A stretch of DNA of 64,000 nt from assembly GCF_021343995.1 (NCBI RefSeq), contig NZ_JAJTTE010000008.1, positions 62,001-126,000 on the forward strand, written 5' to 3'. Origin of the DNA: Pseudonocardia terrae (GTDB lineage: Bacteria; Actinomycetota; Actinomycetes; Mycobacteriales; Pseudonocardiaceae). The notes beneath the pieces are model-generated. The model did not search any database, had not been told where the DNA came from, and worked only from the letters and a program-made list of their open reading frames with translations. The translations under genes and the position numbers were made by a program. Positions 44,634 through 53,451 of the stretch are shown piece after piece (position 1 is the first letter of the stretch; each line of letters begins with the position of its first letter).

Positions 44634-47575
44634 CGGTATCGACCATGGCCTACCTCGCCGCGTTAGGCTCGATGAACGACCTCCCGAAGAACCTCTTCAA
44701 GCGCGCCGCTCTCGAAGCCGAGGACTACGACGACGGCGGTGATGTGTCACCGGAGTCCCTGCTGGCCCATCTCGAGACAAACGGCCCGAACGACCCCATC
44801 CGGCAGGCGCTCGGGCCGCTCCTGGCCGGATGGGACGCCGAGCAGACCGCCGAGTGGGCGGTCGGCACCGATGCCGGCTCCCCGGAGCGCCGGCAGCTCA
44901 CCTACACGCGTCTCGGGTTCGGGTCGGCGCTCGCGGACTGGGCAACAGCGCATTACCCGCCACACGCAGACGACACGATTGTCATCACAGGGACCCAAGT
45001 CGATCCCTGGTACTTCCCGAATCGGAAGGTGGGCCGCTTCTACTGGGACGCTTACCGCCGTCACCTTCGTGACGTCAAGGGCTGGGCGCCGACCCCTATC
45101 GGAGAGCTGGACCAGGCCACCGACGACATCGTCGAGCAGATAGCCGATCCCTCCGCCGATAAGGCGTACGGGGCCAAAGGGCTCGTTGTGGGCTACGTCC
45201 AGAGCGGCAAGACTGCCAACTTCACCGGCGTGGTCGCCAAGGCCATCGACGCTGGCTACCGGAACATCTTCATCCTTACCGGGACGATCGAGCTGCTGCG
45301 TGGGCAGACACAGCGGCGCCTGGACATGGAGCTCATTGGTATCGAAAACCTGATCGGCGACAGGACGATCGACGAGGCTAGTAGCGACCCCCGGTTCGAT
45401 TACGCGAACGACGACGACTGGCCGAAGAAGTTCTTACAGATCGGGGTCAAGCCGGAGGCGGCGGGCCGCCCCAGCCTCGTCCGCCACACGAGAAAGGCGG
45501 CCGACTACCAGAGGCTCTTCGGAACTGCAACGCAACTCCGGCCCGTGAAACAATATCAAGGTCTCCCCTTTCATCACCCCGACAACCTCATGCGGGTACC
45601 GGCCGGGATCTTCGTCATCAAGAAGAACAGGCACGTCCTCGAAAAGTTGGCCGCGGACCTATCCCAGGTCGGCTCCGCTCTCCTCGACATCCCTGCCCTA
45701 ATTATCGACGACGAGTCCGATCAAGCCTCGGTCAACACCGTCGATCCGGCGAAAGTCGAGAAGGCCCGTCGGGAAGGTAAAGAGGTAGCCGAGCGCACAA
45801 AAATCAACGAGGCGATAGCCGGGCTCCTCAAGAAGATGCCGCGAGCGCAGTACTTGGGCTATACCGCCACCCCCTTTGCCAACGTTTTCATCGATCCAGG
45901 CGACACCGAGGATCTGTTCCCCCGAGACTTCGTAATCGGCCTGAAGCGGCCCTCCGGCTACATGGGCGCGTCGGACTTTTCCGACATAGGGAAGGACTTC
46001 GGCACCACCCCGATCTCGCAGCGCCCGATCGGATCATCGAATCAACGGGCGTTCGTCCGGGAGCTTATGGGGGACGAGGACACCAAGGAGCGCGATGACG
46101 AGCTCCGCCGTGCGCTCGACATTTTCGTCCTGACCGGCGCCGTGAAGCTCTACCGTCTCGACGTCGATCCGAGCCTAAGATTCGCGCATCACACGATGCT
46201 CATTCACGAATCCGTCCGAATGGCCGCCCATGGAGCGACTGCGGACAAGGTCAAGGAGCTCTGGAGCACCGGGGGATACGGTTCTCCAAGCGGACTCCGT
46301 CGCCTCAAAAAACTCTACGAGGCCGACATTCTGCCGGTCTCTGCAGCGAGACGAGAGAACGGGATACCAACGGAGCCGGGGTTCGACGACTTGAAGAAGT
46401 ACGTGGGTGCCGCTGTCGGCAGGATATCCGAACACGCCAACAATCCGGTGATCGTCGTGAACGGCGACGCCGACATCCAACGCAATCAACAACAGCTGGA
46501 CTTCGACAGAGGAAGTGTTTGGCGGGTCCTGGTCGGCGGAACGAAACTCAGCCGTGGCTTCACGGTCGAGGGCCTCACCGTTTCCTACTTCCGCCGAGTC
46601 GCAGGTGCGCACGATACCCTGACTCAGGCGGGCCGCTGGTTCGGGTTCCGACCTGGTTACCGAGACCTTGTCCGCGTTTTCATCGGAACGAACGAGAAGA
46701 AGGGCAAAACCAGAGTCAACCTTCTCGACGCCTTCGACGCAGTCGTGCAGGACGAGGAAGAGTTCCGCAAACAGCTCGCTGTATACTCCCGGCGGGTCAA
46801 CGGCCGACCGCAAGTGCGCCCGAAGGACATTCCGCCGCTGGTGAGCCAGCACCTCTTCTGGCTCAAGCCGACCGCTAACAACAAGATGTTCAACACCGAG
46901 CTCGCAGAGCAGGCCGAGCCCGAATTCGGCCCGGTCGGGTTTCCAACCGATCACGCCGCCTTGCGCGCGAATCTTACGCTCTGGGAGTGCGTCATCCAGG
47001 GGCTCACGCAGACCGTGCGGCTTCTCGGCAAGACCGGTACGTTCGAGGCGAGACTCGCCGAGGTCGACCCGAAGAGCCTGTGGGACGTGCTCGCGCGACA
47101 CATCTGGCTTCCCAACTACGGGGAACGTCGGGTCCTCCCATGGCTGAACTTCTTCGAAAGCGCCCTGGCGGGCCTCGACCGTTTCGTCGCGGTCCTGCCG
47201 CAACTCGCGCCCCCCAGCCCCGCATACAAAATTGACGGGATCGGCGACCTTCGTATGGTTCGGCGACAGCGGCGTGAAACACGTGGCGACGTTCTCGGCG
47301 AGCCGACGGAACCTCGGCACCGCGTCGCAGCCGAGCGTCTGGTCGGTGCGGCCGCCTCGGACGATCCCAGCCTGCGGGGCTACATAGCTCCCCGACAAGG
47401 TGCCTTGCTCTGCTACCTCGTCCAGGACCAGAACAATCCGAAGGCCCCACCGATCATGGCGCCGCGCATCTACCTCCCGAACTCGGTCATGCCCGACACC
47501 GGCCCCGCAGTGCGCTTCCGTGCGATCGACAGCGCCTCTGACGACCCTGTGATCGATGTGTCGCCGTCAAGGTGA
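44630..47575 (+). CDS. Z1-domain SF2 helicase-like ATPase
   Basis: 981 residues. P-loop at 188-195 (GYVQSGKT), Walker B-like IIDDESDQAS, LGYTATPFANV (motif III) and a C-terminal RecA lobe ending GGTKLSRGFTVEGLTVSYF then DTLTQAGRWFGFRPGY. Z1 proteins are endonuclease-associated helicase-like ATPases found in these restriction operons; they may translocate on DNA or remodel the nuclease complex. GTG/ATG overlap of 4 nt with DUF4420. Confidence 0.88.
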   Translation: MTVSTMAYLAALGSMNDLPKNLFKRAALEAEDYDDGGDVSPESLLAHLETNGPNDPIRQALGPLLAGWDAEQTAEWAVGTDAGSPERRQLTYTRLGFGSALADWATAHYPPHADDTIVITGTQVDPWYFPNRKVGRFYWDAYRRHLRDVKGWAPTPIGELDQATDDIVEQIADPSADKAYGAKGLVVGYVQSGKTANFTGVVAKAIDAGYRNIFILTGTIELLRGQTQRRLDMELIGIENLIGDRTIDEASSDPRFDYANDDDWPKKFLQIGVKPEAAGRPSLVRHTRKAADYQRLFGTATQLRPVKQYQGLPFHHPDNLMRVPAGIFVIKKNRHVLEKLAADLSQVGSALLDIPALIIDDESDQASVNTVDPAKVEKARREGKEVAERTKINEAIAGLLKKMPRAQYLGYTATPFANVFIDPGDTEDLFPRDFVIGLKRPSGYMGASDFSDIGKDFGTTPISQRPIGSSNQRAFVRELMGDEDTKERDDELRRALDIFVLTGAVKLYRLDVDPSLRFAHHTMLIHESVRMAAHGATADKVKELWSTGGYGSPSGLRRLKKLYEADILPVSAARRENGIPTEPGFDDLKKYVGAAVGRISEHANNPVIVVNGDADIQRNQQQLDFDRGSVWRVLVGGTKLSRGFTVEGLTVSYFRRVAGAHDTLTQAGRWFGFRPGYRDLVRVFIGTNEKKGKTRVNLLDAFDAVVQDEEEFRKQLAVYSRRVNGRPQVRPKDIPPLVSQHLFWLKPTANNKMFNTELAEQAEPEFGPVGFPTDHAALRANLTLWECVIQGLTQTVRLLGKTGTFEARLAEVDPKSLWDVLARHIWLPNYGERRVLPWLNFFESALAGLDRFVAVLPQLAPPSPAYKIDGIGDLRMVRRQRRETRGDVLGEPTEPRHRVAAERLVGAAASDDPSLRGYIAPRQGALLCYLVQDQNNPKAPPIMAPRIYLPNSVMPDTGPAVRFRAIDSASDDPVIDVSPSR

Positions 47576-47731
47576 GGTCAGTCCTGGAGAGCAGCTCTTA
47601 CCGCCTCCTCGCTCAGACTCCGTCCGCGAGGCCATTCAGACTTCGCGGCTCGGGGGAGGGCAGCAGCCTCGGCTGAGGGCCCGGCAGAGGATCTCGAAGC
47701 AGCCGAGGAAAGCCTGCGCGGATCGCCGCCT

Positions 47732-48607
47732 TCAAACCGCCAGATCCAGCGGCAGGTCCGCGATGTCTTTGAGGCGGTTGCCTTGGATCATGGTGTCGAG
47801 CAGCTCCGCGGTGTCACCGCCACCGTCGGCCTGGACGGCGTCGATCAACTCGGGCAACGCGAAGTGATACACGCAGTCGAGGTCACCGGTTCCCAACGCG
47901 AGGGAGGAGATGCGGGCCGGCGTGGGCTCGCCAGTGACCACGGCGATGTGAGGGAGCCGCCCCTTGCGGTTGCGGATGAGGTTGAGAGCCTCGCTGCGGG
48001 CGTTCTGCGCTCGGTCGCTGCGGAGCGTCCACTTACATGAGATCACTGCATGCAAGATCTCCTGGGGCTGCACGGCTGCGCGGAGCGAGGCGCGGGTCGC
48101 GACACTGCCGTCGACGAGCAGTGCCGGCGTGTTGATCTCGTCGTCAGCGACGGGGGCGCGGGAGACGACCACGTCGGGGGCGATGGCGTAGCCGTTGCCG
48201 AGGACCGTGCGCAGCGACGGGTTCTCCTCGACCGCGCGGGTGAGCTCAACGAGGTGGCGGTACTGCTCATACTGCGCGACTCCGGCACCAGGGCCGCGGC
48301 CGCCGATCTTGCGGATCGTCCAGTTCCCGGGCCGTAGGTGTTCAAGCCGTGGGAACGTCGCGCTGAGGAAGTCAGCGCAGAGCTGTTCAAACTGGCCACC
48401 GGAGGTCTGCCCAGCCAGTCGCCGTACCCCAGTCTCGGAGTTCAGCATTTTGGCGATGTGGAGGGCGTAGGCCTTGCTCGCCTTGCTACCGCTGTCGGCG
48501 TTGCTGGCCACGCCGTTGTCACTCACCGTCAGCACCCCGCTAGCGAGCAGCGCGGTATGGAAACGCCGCCGCTCCGACACAAATCGCGCCTCACCATCCA
48601 CCAGCAC
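47732..48607 (-). CDS. NgoMIV-family type II restriction endonuclease
   Basis: 291 residues. The active site fits PD-X46-K-X13-E exactly: Pro144-Asp145 (IAPDVVVSR), Lys192 (VISCKWTLRSDRAQ) and Glu206 (NARSEALNLIRNRKG). NgoMIV cuts GCCGGC, so the same or a related GC-rich palindrome is likely here. It lies convergent with the Z1 gene and near the methylase. GTG start at 48607. Confidence 0.9.
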   Translation of the reverse strand: MLVDGEARFVSERRRFHTALLASGVLTVSDNGVASNADSGSKASKAYALHIAKMLNSETGVRRLAGQTSGGQFEQLCADFLSATFPRLEHLRPGNWTIRKIGGRGPGAGVAQYEQYRHLVELTRAVEENPSLRTVLGNGYAIAPDVVVSRAPVADDEINTPALLVDGSVATRASLRAAVQPQEILHAVISCKWTLRSDRAQNARSEALNLIRNRKGRLPHIAVVTGEPTPARISSLALGTGDLDCVYHFALPELIDAVQADGGGDTAELLDTMIQGNRLKDIADLPLDLAV

Positions 48608-48770
48608 TCACCCCGCCTGCCACATCCAAGCTGTCGTCGAACCCGGGCTGCGTGACTCTCCAGCTGGACCACGCGAGCCTCGCACGTGATCTTCACTAGC
48701 ATGAGGCGGCCCAGAGATCGGCGCGGGACTACATACATCCCAGGCCAGCAATCTCGTCGGTCAAGATAAA

Positions 48771-49199
48771 TCAGTGGGGACCGCGGCTGCGCACGACGGC
48801 CTCGACCCGAAGTGCGGACGCAGACGGATCTTCGTGCTCCCACACCCTGACGACTTCCCAACCGGCCTCGGCCAGCCGCTGATCGGTATCGCGGTCACGG
48901 CGCCGGTTCGCGTCGACCTTCTCAGCCCAGAACCGCGAGTTCGTGGCGGCCACAGTGTGATGCTGCGGGCAGCCGTGCCAGAAGCAGCCGTCGAGGAACA
49001 CTGCGACCCGAGCCCGGGTGAAGACCAAGTCCGCGGTGCGCCGCAGTGCCCGTATCGGTCGCGCGTTGACTCGATACCGCAGTCCCAGGGCGTGTACCGC
49101 CGATCGCAACGCCAGCTCCGGGCGCGTGTCCCGGCCCCGGTTGGAGCGCATGCTCGCCCGCACCCCGGGTGACGACGCCCATGAGTCAGCTTGTGCCAC
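48771..49199 (-). CDS. vsr: very short patch repair (Vsr) endonuclease
   Basis: 142 residues. MRSNRGRDTRPELALRSAVH, RTADLVFTRARVAVFLDGCFWHGCP (in parts) and WAEKVDANRRRDRDTDQRL match Vsr. It nicks at T:G mismatches made by 5-methylcytosine deamination, and so accompanies cytosine methylases such as the one starting 92 bp away in the opposite direction. GTG at 49199 chosen; an ATG at 49151 is the alternative. Confidence 0.9.
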   Translation of the reverse strand: MAQADSWASSPGVRASMRSNRGRDTRPELALRSAVHALGLRYRVNARPIRALRRTADLVFTRARVAVFLDGCFWHGCPQHHTVAATNSRFWAEKVDANRRRDRDTDQRLAEAGWEVVRVWEHEDPSASALRVEAVVRSRGPH

Positions 49200-49290
49200 G
49201 AACGGGCAGCTTAGAGCCGGCTGGCGCACCTGGAGTGCCCCCTGGCGTGCCAGCCCGGGATTGTCGGTGGTCACGCATAACATCACCCTC

Positions 49291-50391
49291 GTGACCAAGG
49301 CCCCGACGCTCATCGACCTGTTCGCCGGGTGCGGCGGGATGACCGCAGGCTTCACCCGGCATGGCTTCAACCCGGTCCTCGCGGTCGAGCACGACCTGCA
49401 CGCCGCCGCGACGTACGCCGCCAACTACGGCGAGGACCACATCCACTGGGGCGACATCGCCGAGGTCGCCGACGACGACATCCCTGACGCCGACGTCGTC
49501 ATCGGTGGCCCACCATGTCAGGGCTTCTCGAACCTCGGCAGTAAGGACGTCAACGACCCTCGGAATCAGCTCTGGAAGCAGTACCTGCGGTTCGTGCAGA
49601 TTGCACGTCCTCAAGTCTTCGTGATCGAGAACGTTGACCGCTTCCACAAGAGCGCTGAGTTCCAGCTCCTTCGCGACGAAGCCGATCACGGCATGATCGA
49701 GGACTACGAGCTCACCCACGGGCTGCTGCTCGCAGCCGACTACGGCGTTCCACAAAGGCGGACTCGCACCATCATCATCGGCTCACGTGTCGGCCGAATC
49801 CCGCACCCCGAGCCGACTCATTCGAAATTCCCAACACTGTCTGGCACGCAACCTTGGCGCACGGTGCGCGACGCGATCAGCGCTCTGCCCGAACGTCCCG
49901 ACACCACTGAACTCCCCGATACCAAGACCGACTACTTCGGTCGCGTAGTGCCGGGCGAGTTCAAGTGGCTGGACCTTCATTTCGGACGCAAGCCACGCGA
50001 GCAGTCGCTCTTGCGCTACGACTGCATCCCGCCTGGCGGCGGCCGCTTCGACCTGCCTGACGAGCTGCTGCCGCGGTGTTGGCGAGAGAAGAAGACCGGC
50101 ACCACCGATGTCATGGGGCGCATGCGGTGGGACCACCCTTCGCTGACGATCCGTACTGAATTCTTCAAGCCGGAGAAGGGCCAGTACCTCCACCCCCAGT
50201 GGGAGGCCGACCGTCCGGAGCGGCGGGTGAACCGCGTCATCACCCACCTCGAAGCAGCGTTGCTGCAAGAGTTCCCGGAAACCTTCGCCTGGTGTGGCTC
50301 GAAGATCCAGATCGCCAAGCAGATCGGTAACGCCGTCCCAGTCGGTCTCGCAGCTGCGATCGCCCGCCACGTGCAGTCATACCTGCAGTAG
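49291..50391 (+). CDS. dcm: DNA (cytosine-5) methyltransferase
   Basis: 366 residues. Motif I LIDLFAGCGGMTAGF, motif IV with Cys76 (VIGGPPCQGFSNLG), VI (VIENVDRF), VIII (PQRRTRTIIIGS) and X (KQIGNAVPVGLAAAIA) are all present, plus WDHPSLTIRTEFFKP. The target recognition region lies in about 220-300. It should protect the sites cut by the NgoMIV-type enzyme. Start GTG at 49291 gives the motif I position typical of the family; earlier starts exist. Confidence 0.93.
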   Translation: MTKAPTLIDLFAGCGGMTAGFTRHGFNPVLAVEHDLHAAATYAANYGEDHIHWGDIAEVADDDIPDADVVIGGPPCQGFSNLGSKDVNDPRNQLWKQYLRFVQIARPQVFVIENVDRFHKSAEFQLLRDEADHGMIEDYELTHGLLLAADYGVPQRRTRTIIIGSRVGRIPHPEPTHSKFPTLSGTQPWRTVRDAISALPERPDTTELPDTKTDYFGRVVPGEFKWLDLHFGRKPREQSLLRYDCIPPGGGRFDLPDELLPRCWREKKTGTTDVMGRMRWDHPSLTIRTEFFKPEKGQYLHPQWEADRPERRVNRVITHLEAALLQEFPETFAWCGSKIQIAKQIGNAVPVGLAAAIARHVQSYLQ

Positions 50392-50454
50392 CCGCTCCCG
50401 AGGAGGCGGTCGACACGGTCGACAACATGGCCTGGAGTTTGTCGGTGCGGTGTG

Positions 50455-50686
50455 CGACTCTAAGTAGCCGGGTCGGCGTGCAATACCAGCGTCAGCCCGG
50501 CCACGGAGACCACCATGGAGTCCTGGTTCCTGTCTTGATCCGTCCGGCGAGCGTGGCGGCGTAGAAGCGCGCCAGCTCGTCATGGTCGCGGCACTCGATG
50601 GTCAGCGCAGCAATTCCCGTCCCCGCCGCATCGAGCGTGCTGCTCGGCGGTGAGGGCGGCTCTGAGGTCGCGGAGTCACTGACCAT
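50455..50686 (-). pseudogene. VOC/glyoxalase-like protein, frameshifted and truncated
   Basis: The first frame has GIAALTIECRDHDELARFY, the typical VOC N terminus. After a frameshift near 50515 the next strand reads SMVVSVAGLTLVLHAD, then the gene stops without its second half. Confidence 0.6.
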
Positions 50687-50722
50687 CTTCCGCCGAACCT
50701 CAGTCGGTGGAAGGGTCCAGCC

Positions 50723-51185
50723 ATGAACTCCTTCCTGCTCATCTGGGACAGCAGCGACAAGAGCTACAACCCCGATGACTACGCCAGCGACATCGCCGCG
50801 TCGTCCCGGGAGGAGAGGATCTCGACCTGGTGGAGCTTCGGCAGCCGAAGGCGCGGTGCGGAGAAGGGCGATCGCGTTTACCTGCTCCGGCAGTACAACG
50901 ACCGCGGCATCGTGGCGAGCGGATACCTGGAGAGCGGCAACATCACCGAGCGCCCGCACTGGGATGACCCGAGGAAGACCATCCACACCGTCGACGTCTC
51001 GTGGGACTCCGTCATGCCTTCCCGAAGACCGGCTCGACATCGACGACTTGGTCGCTCAGGTACCGGGCCACAGTTGGAACAGCGTCTACGGGGGTGGGCA
51101 ACTCCTCGAGCCGGAAACGGCAGCGAAGCTCGAGGACGTCTGGCGCGGCCACCTTGAGGGGGTCGGGTATCCGCTGCCGAGCTAG
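50723..51185 (+). pseudogene. EVE-like domain protein, frameshifted
   Basis: The 5' frame begins MNSFLLIWDSSDKSYNPDD and contains STWWSFGSRR, KGDRVYLLRQYNDRGIVASG and HWDDPRKTIHTVDVSW. After an extra base near 51020 the match continues in another frame (LDIDDLVAQVPGHSWNSVYG, KLEDVWRGHLEGVG). Modified-base-reading EVE-like domains of this type usually sit in front of an HNH nuclease; that part is missing. Confidence 0.65.
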
Positions 51186-51392
51186 GGTGTCCCCTCGTCC
51201 AGGGTGGCTTCGAACTCGGTTATGTCCTTCTCCAGCGCGCGGAGTGCGAGATCAAGCCGCTCCGACGTCGCCGGACTGCGTAGGCGCTTCATCGAGGCGG
51301 CCACCTCCTCATGTGTAGCGAAGCCCCACTCCGCAAGCCGGTCGTCCGGCTTCCCTGCGTCGGTGACTCGCTTGTAATCGCCACGTCCTTGG
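51183..51392 (-). pseudogene. C-terminal fragment of a lost gene
   Basis: An open minus frame without a start reads RGDYKRVTDAGKPDDRLAEW and ends TEFEATLDEGTP. Charged, helical and protein-like. A stop lies just before it, so it is a remnant. No family recognised. Confidence 0.4.
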
Positions 51393-51394
51393 TC

Positions 51395-51916
51395 CTATAC
51401 CGCGGACTGGGACGTCGGCTCAGTGATCGCCACCCGCTCGAACAGCAATGCCAGTTCGCTCAGCCACAACCCGATGACCTGCGCCTTTAAACCACGGTCG
51501 GAAGCCACCAACACAACTGCGTCTCCCTGGTCCCACTCAGGCTTTAGGATGTAGACCAGCACCCGGCTGTGGATGATCTGGTTGATCAGTACGTGGGTAG
51601 CTGTCTTTGACTCCCGGGACACCGTGAGGTCGAACCACTTGCGGATGTCGAAGATATCAAACGGATACATCATCGCCGCACTCGGCTGGAAGGGCTGCCT
51701 GCGCGGAAGGACCACCGTCTCGATTGGTTGGTCAGACAATGCGTCCGGCAATTTCCCACTTTCCATGAGCTTCCGGACAGAGAAGCACCCAAGCAGAATC
51801 TGCTTCTCCCGCAGAGCAACTGCAGACTCTGGCCACCTGGTCTGAGTCGCCTTCTTACGCAAGTCCCGGCTGTACCTGTAGAGGTCGCGACGCCAGTAGA
51901 TGGACTCGACGATCAT
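51395..51916 (-). CDS. hypothetical protein
   Basis: 173 residues from the ATG at 51916: MIVESIYWRRDLYRYSRDLRK, KQILLGCFSVRKLMESGKLP, THVLINQIIHSRVLVYILK, GLWLSELALLFERVAITEP. Soluble, helical at both ends. No recognised domain. The hydrophobic/charged spacing is consistent with a HEPN-like helical protein but no catalytic motif is seen. Confidence 0.6.
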   Translation of the reverse strand: MIVESIYWRRDLYRYSRDLRKKATQTRWPESAVALREKQILLGCFSVRKLMESGKLPDALSDQPIETVVLPRRQPFQPSAAMMYPFDIFDIRKWFDLTVSRESKTATHVLINQIIHSRVLVYILKPEWDQGDAVVLVASDRGLKAQVIGLWLSELALLFERVAITEPTSQSAV

Positions 51917-51924
51917 CCGAGCTC

Positions 51925-52509
51925 CTAGGCAGCGCCGTACGTCCATTCCCAGCCACCGAGACTCGGGTTCGGGTGCGGGAAGAGCAGCGTGCCCGTCGGG
52001 CTGGTGACGTCAAATACCAACGAACCCCGGTACTTCGAGCCGGGAGTCATCTGCGTCGTGAGCTGCTTGCTGTTGTCGATGCACGAGTAGCTGGATCCGG
52101 TTGCGATGCTCGACTCAGTCACGCCGTCAGCACCGACGGCCGACCAGGAGAACGGGTTGATCTGGTAGCCCATGTTCGTCGGCATGGTCGGAGTCGTCTC
52201 CACACGCATGTCGACCTGCACGAAGTGCCCGTGCTCAGAGGCAGAGGCGAACCTGTTGGTGCACTGCGGATCCACCGTGATCTTGTCGACGACGAACTTC
52301 ACCGAGATGTCGCCGTTGCTGACGCCCCAGCCGCCCGTCTCGCCGATCTGCTTGACCAGGAAGCCGCGCTCCGAGGTAGGTGCGCTCGGAGTAGTCGGAG
52401 CGGCTGCCGTCGGGACGTCCACAGTCGGCGTCGGGTACGCGCTGTTGGAGCAGCCAGCCAGAGCGAACACAGCGGCGGCGATGACGACGAAGGGGGCAGA
52501 GCGACGCAC
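51925..52509 (-). CDS. lipoprotein, DUF4352-like
   Basis: 194 residues with lipobox ALAGC (Cys20). After a Pro/Thr linker comes a beta-sandwich of the DUF4352 kind: DISVKFVVDKITVDPQC, HFVQVDMRVETT, SKYRGSLVFDV and a W-rich end. DUF4352 lipoproteins are surface proteins of unknown role, related to immunoglobulin-like telokin folds. It lies 8 bp upstream of the hypothetical gene ending at 51395 and is probably co-transcribed with it. Confidence 0.78.
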   Translation of the reverse strand: MRRSAPFVVIAAAVFALAGCSNSAYPTPTVDVPTAAAPTTPSAPTSERGFLVKQIGETGGWGVSNGDISVKFVVDKITVDPQCTNRFASASEHGHFVQVDMRVETTPTMPTNMGYQINPFSWSAVGADGVTESSIATGSSYSCIDNSKQLTTQMTPGSKYRGSLVFDVTSPTGTLLFPHPNPSLGGWEWTYGAA

Positions 52510-52647
52510 GGGGACCTCTTGGGTAGTAAGGCATTTCTGTTCCGCTCGTCGCCGCGTACAGGTGGTTCGTTAGCTCACGCCAGGTATCGCTACCCAAGTG
52601 TGATGATGACTCCAAGCCCCCGGTGATCATGGCTGGTCGCCATCTAC

Positions 52648-52904
52648 TCAACTACGGCGGTAGACCTCAGCCAACAGCCGCTCACTCCACTTCAGCGCCT
52701 CGTTCGCGCCTCTCGCCTTCGCGTAGATGTCTCGGGCCGCTTCTTCGGCGAACTGTTGACGGGCAGTCGGGACGTAGCTGCCAGCCAGCCTCCGCCGCAG
52801 CTCGTCTGCCTCGCGCCTGCCAGGCCACCGCCGGGAGCCACGAGCAGCACCGCGAGAACGCCGACCAATGCCATCCGACGCCTTCCTGCGGGATGGCAAG
52901 TCAT
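52648..52904 (-). pseudogene. small exported protein split by a frameshift
   Basis: One frame starts with a signal peptide (MALVGVLAVLLVAPGGGLAG); the mature part continues in the neighbouring frame (ADELRRRLAGSYVPTARQQF, KWSERLLAEVYRRS). Together they give about 75 residues. Confidence 0.45.
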
Positions 52905-52993
52905 CGGCTAATCGTCCCAGTCAAGGTCACCGCCCTCATAGCCGGGGTTCTTGACCCTCCACACTGTCGGGGTCGTGTGCGACTCTTGGCGTC

Positions 52994-53440
52994 ATGCGCG
53001 TCACAGCACGCGATCTCTCCTCAATCCCGGCCAGCAATCTGCGGGTCGGGCATGAGGAGTTCGCGGAGCTCTGGTGCGCCGCCGAGGCGCAAGCCGACTC
53101 GTCCGCGGTACGGCGCGGGACGGACTGGGTCGCGGGCGGCGTCGCGATGACCTGCAGATGGCTTGCTGGGGCGACGGTCGAGCTGAACGGGCGACGCCGG
53201 CTGCCGCTCTCGCCGATCACGCATCGCTCGCGGCCAGCGTTCGAGGAGCTGATCGAGGCGGAGTACGTGGCCGCGGTCGGCATGGAGGCGCAGCCGCCGG
53301 AGGAGCGGCTGTACGGGGATCGGCCTGGGTATGTCGAGGCGGTGGCCGCGACGCTGCGGTGGGCGTGGCGGCGGAGCGGACCTGTGCCGGACCTGCGGCT
53401 GGTGAACGCCGCGCCGGTGCCTACGGCTGTTCGGCCGTAG
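52994..53440 (+). CDS. hypothetical protein beside the relaxase gene
   Basis: 148 residues, acidic, soluble: MRVTARDLSSIPASNLRVGH, GTDWVAGGVAMTCRWLAG, and ERLYGDRPGYVEAVAATLRWAW. It ends 11 bp from the convergent MobF stop. Likely part of the transfer module, function unknown. Confidence 0.65.
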   Translation: MRVTARDLSSIPASNLRVGHEEFAELWCAAEAQADSSAVRRGTDWVAGGVAMTCRWLAGATVELNGRRRLPLSPITHRSRPAFEELIEAEYVAAVGMEAQPPEERLYGDRPGYVEAVAATLRWAWRRSGPVPDLRLVNAAPVPTAVRP

Positions 53441-53451
53441 GCACCGGCGCG

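Noticed and set aside
48922-49182. Separate minus-strand gene inside vsr
   Set aside because: It is another frame of vsr with shadow composition.
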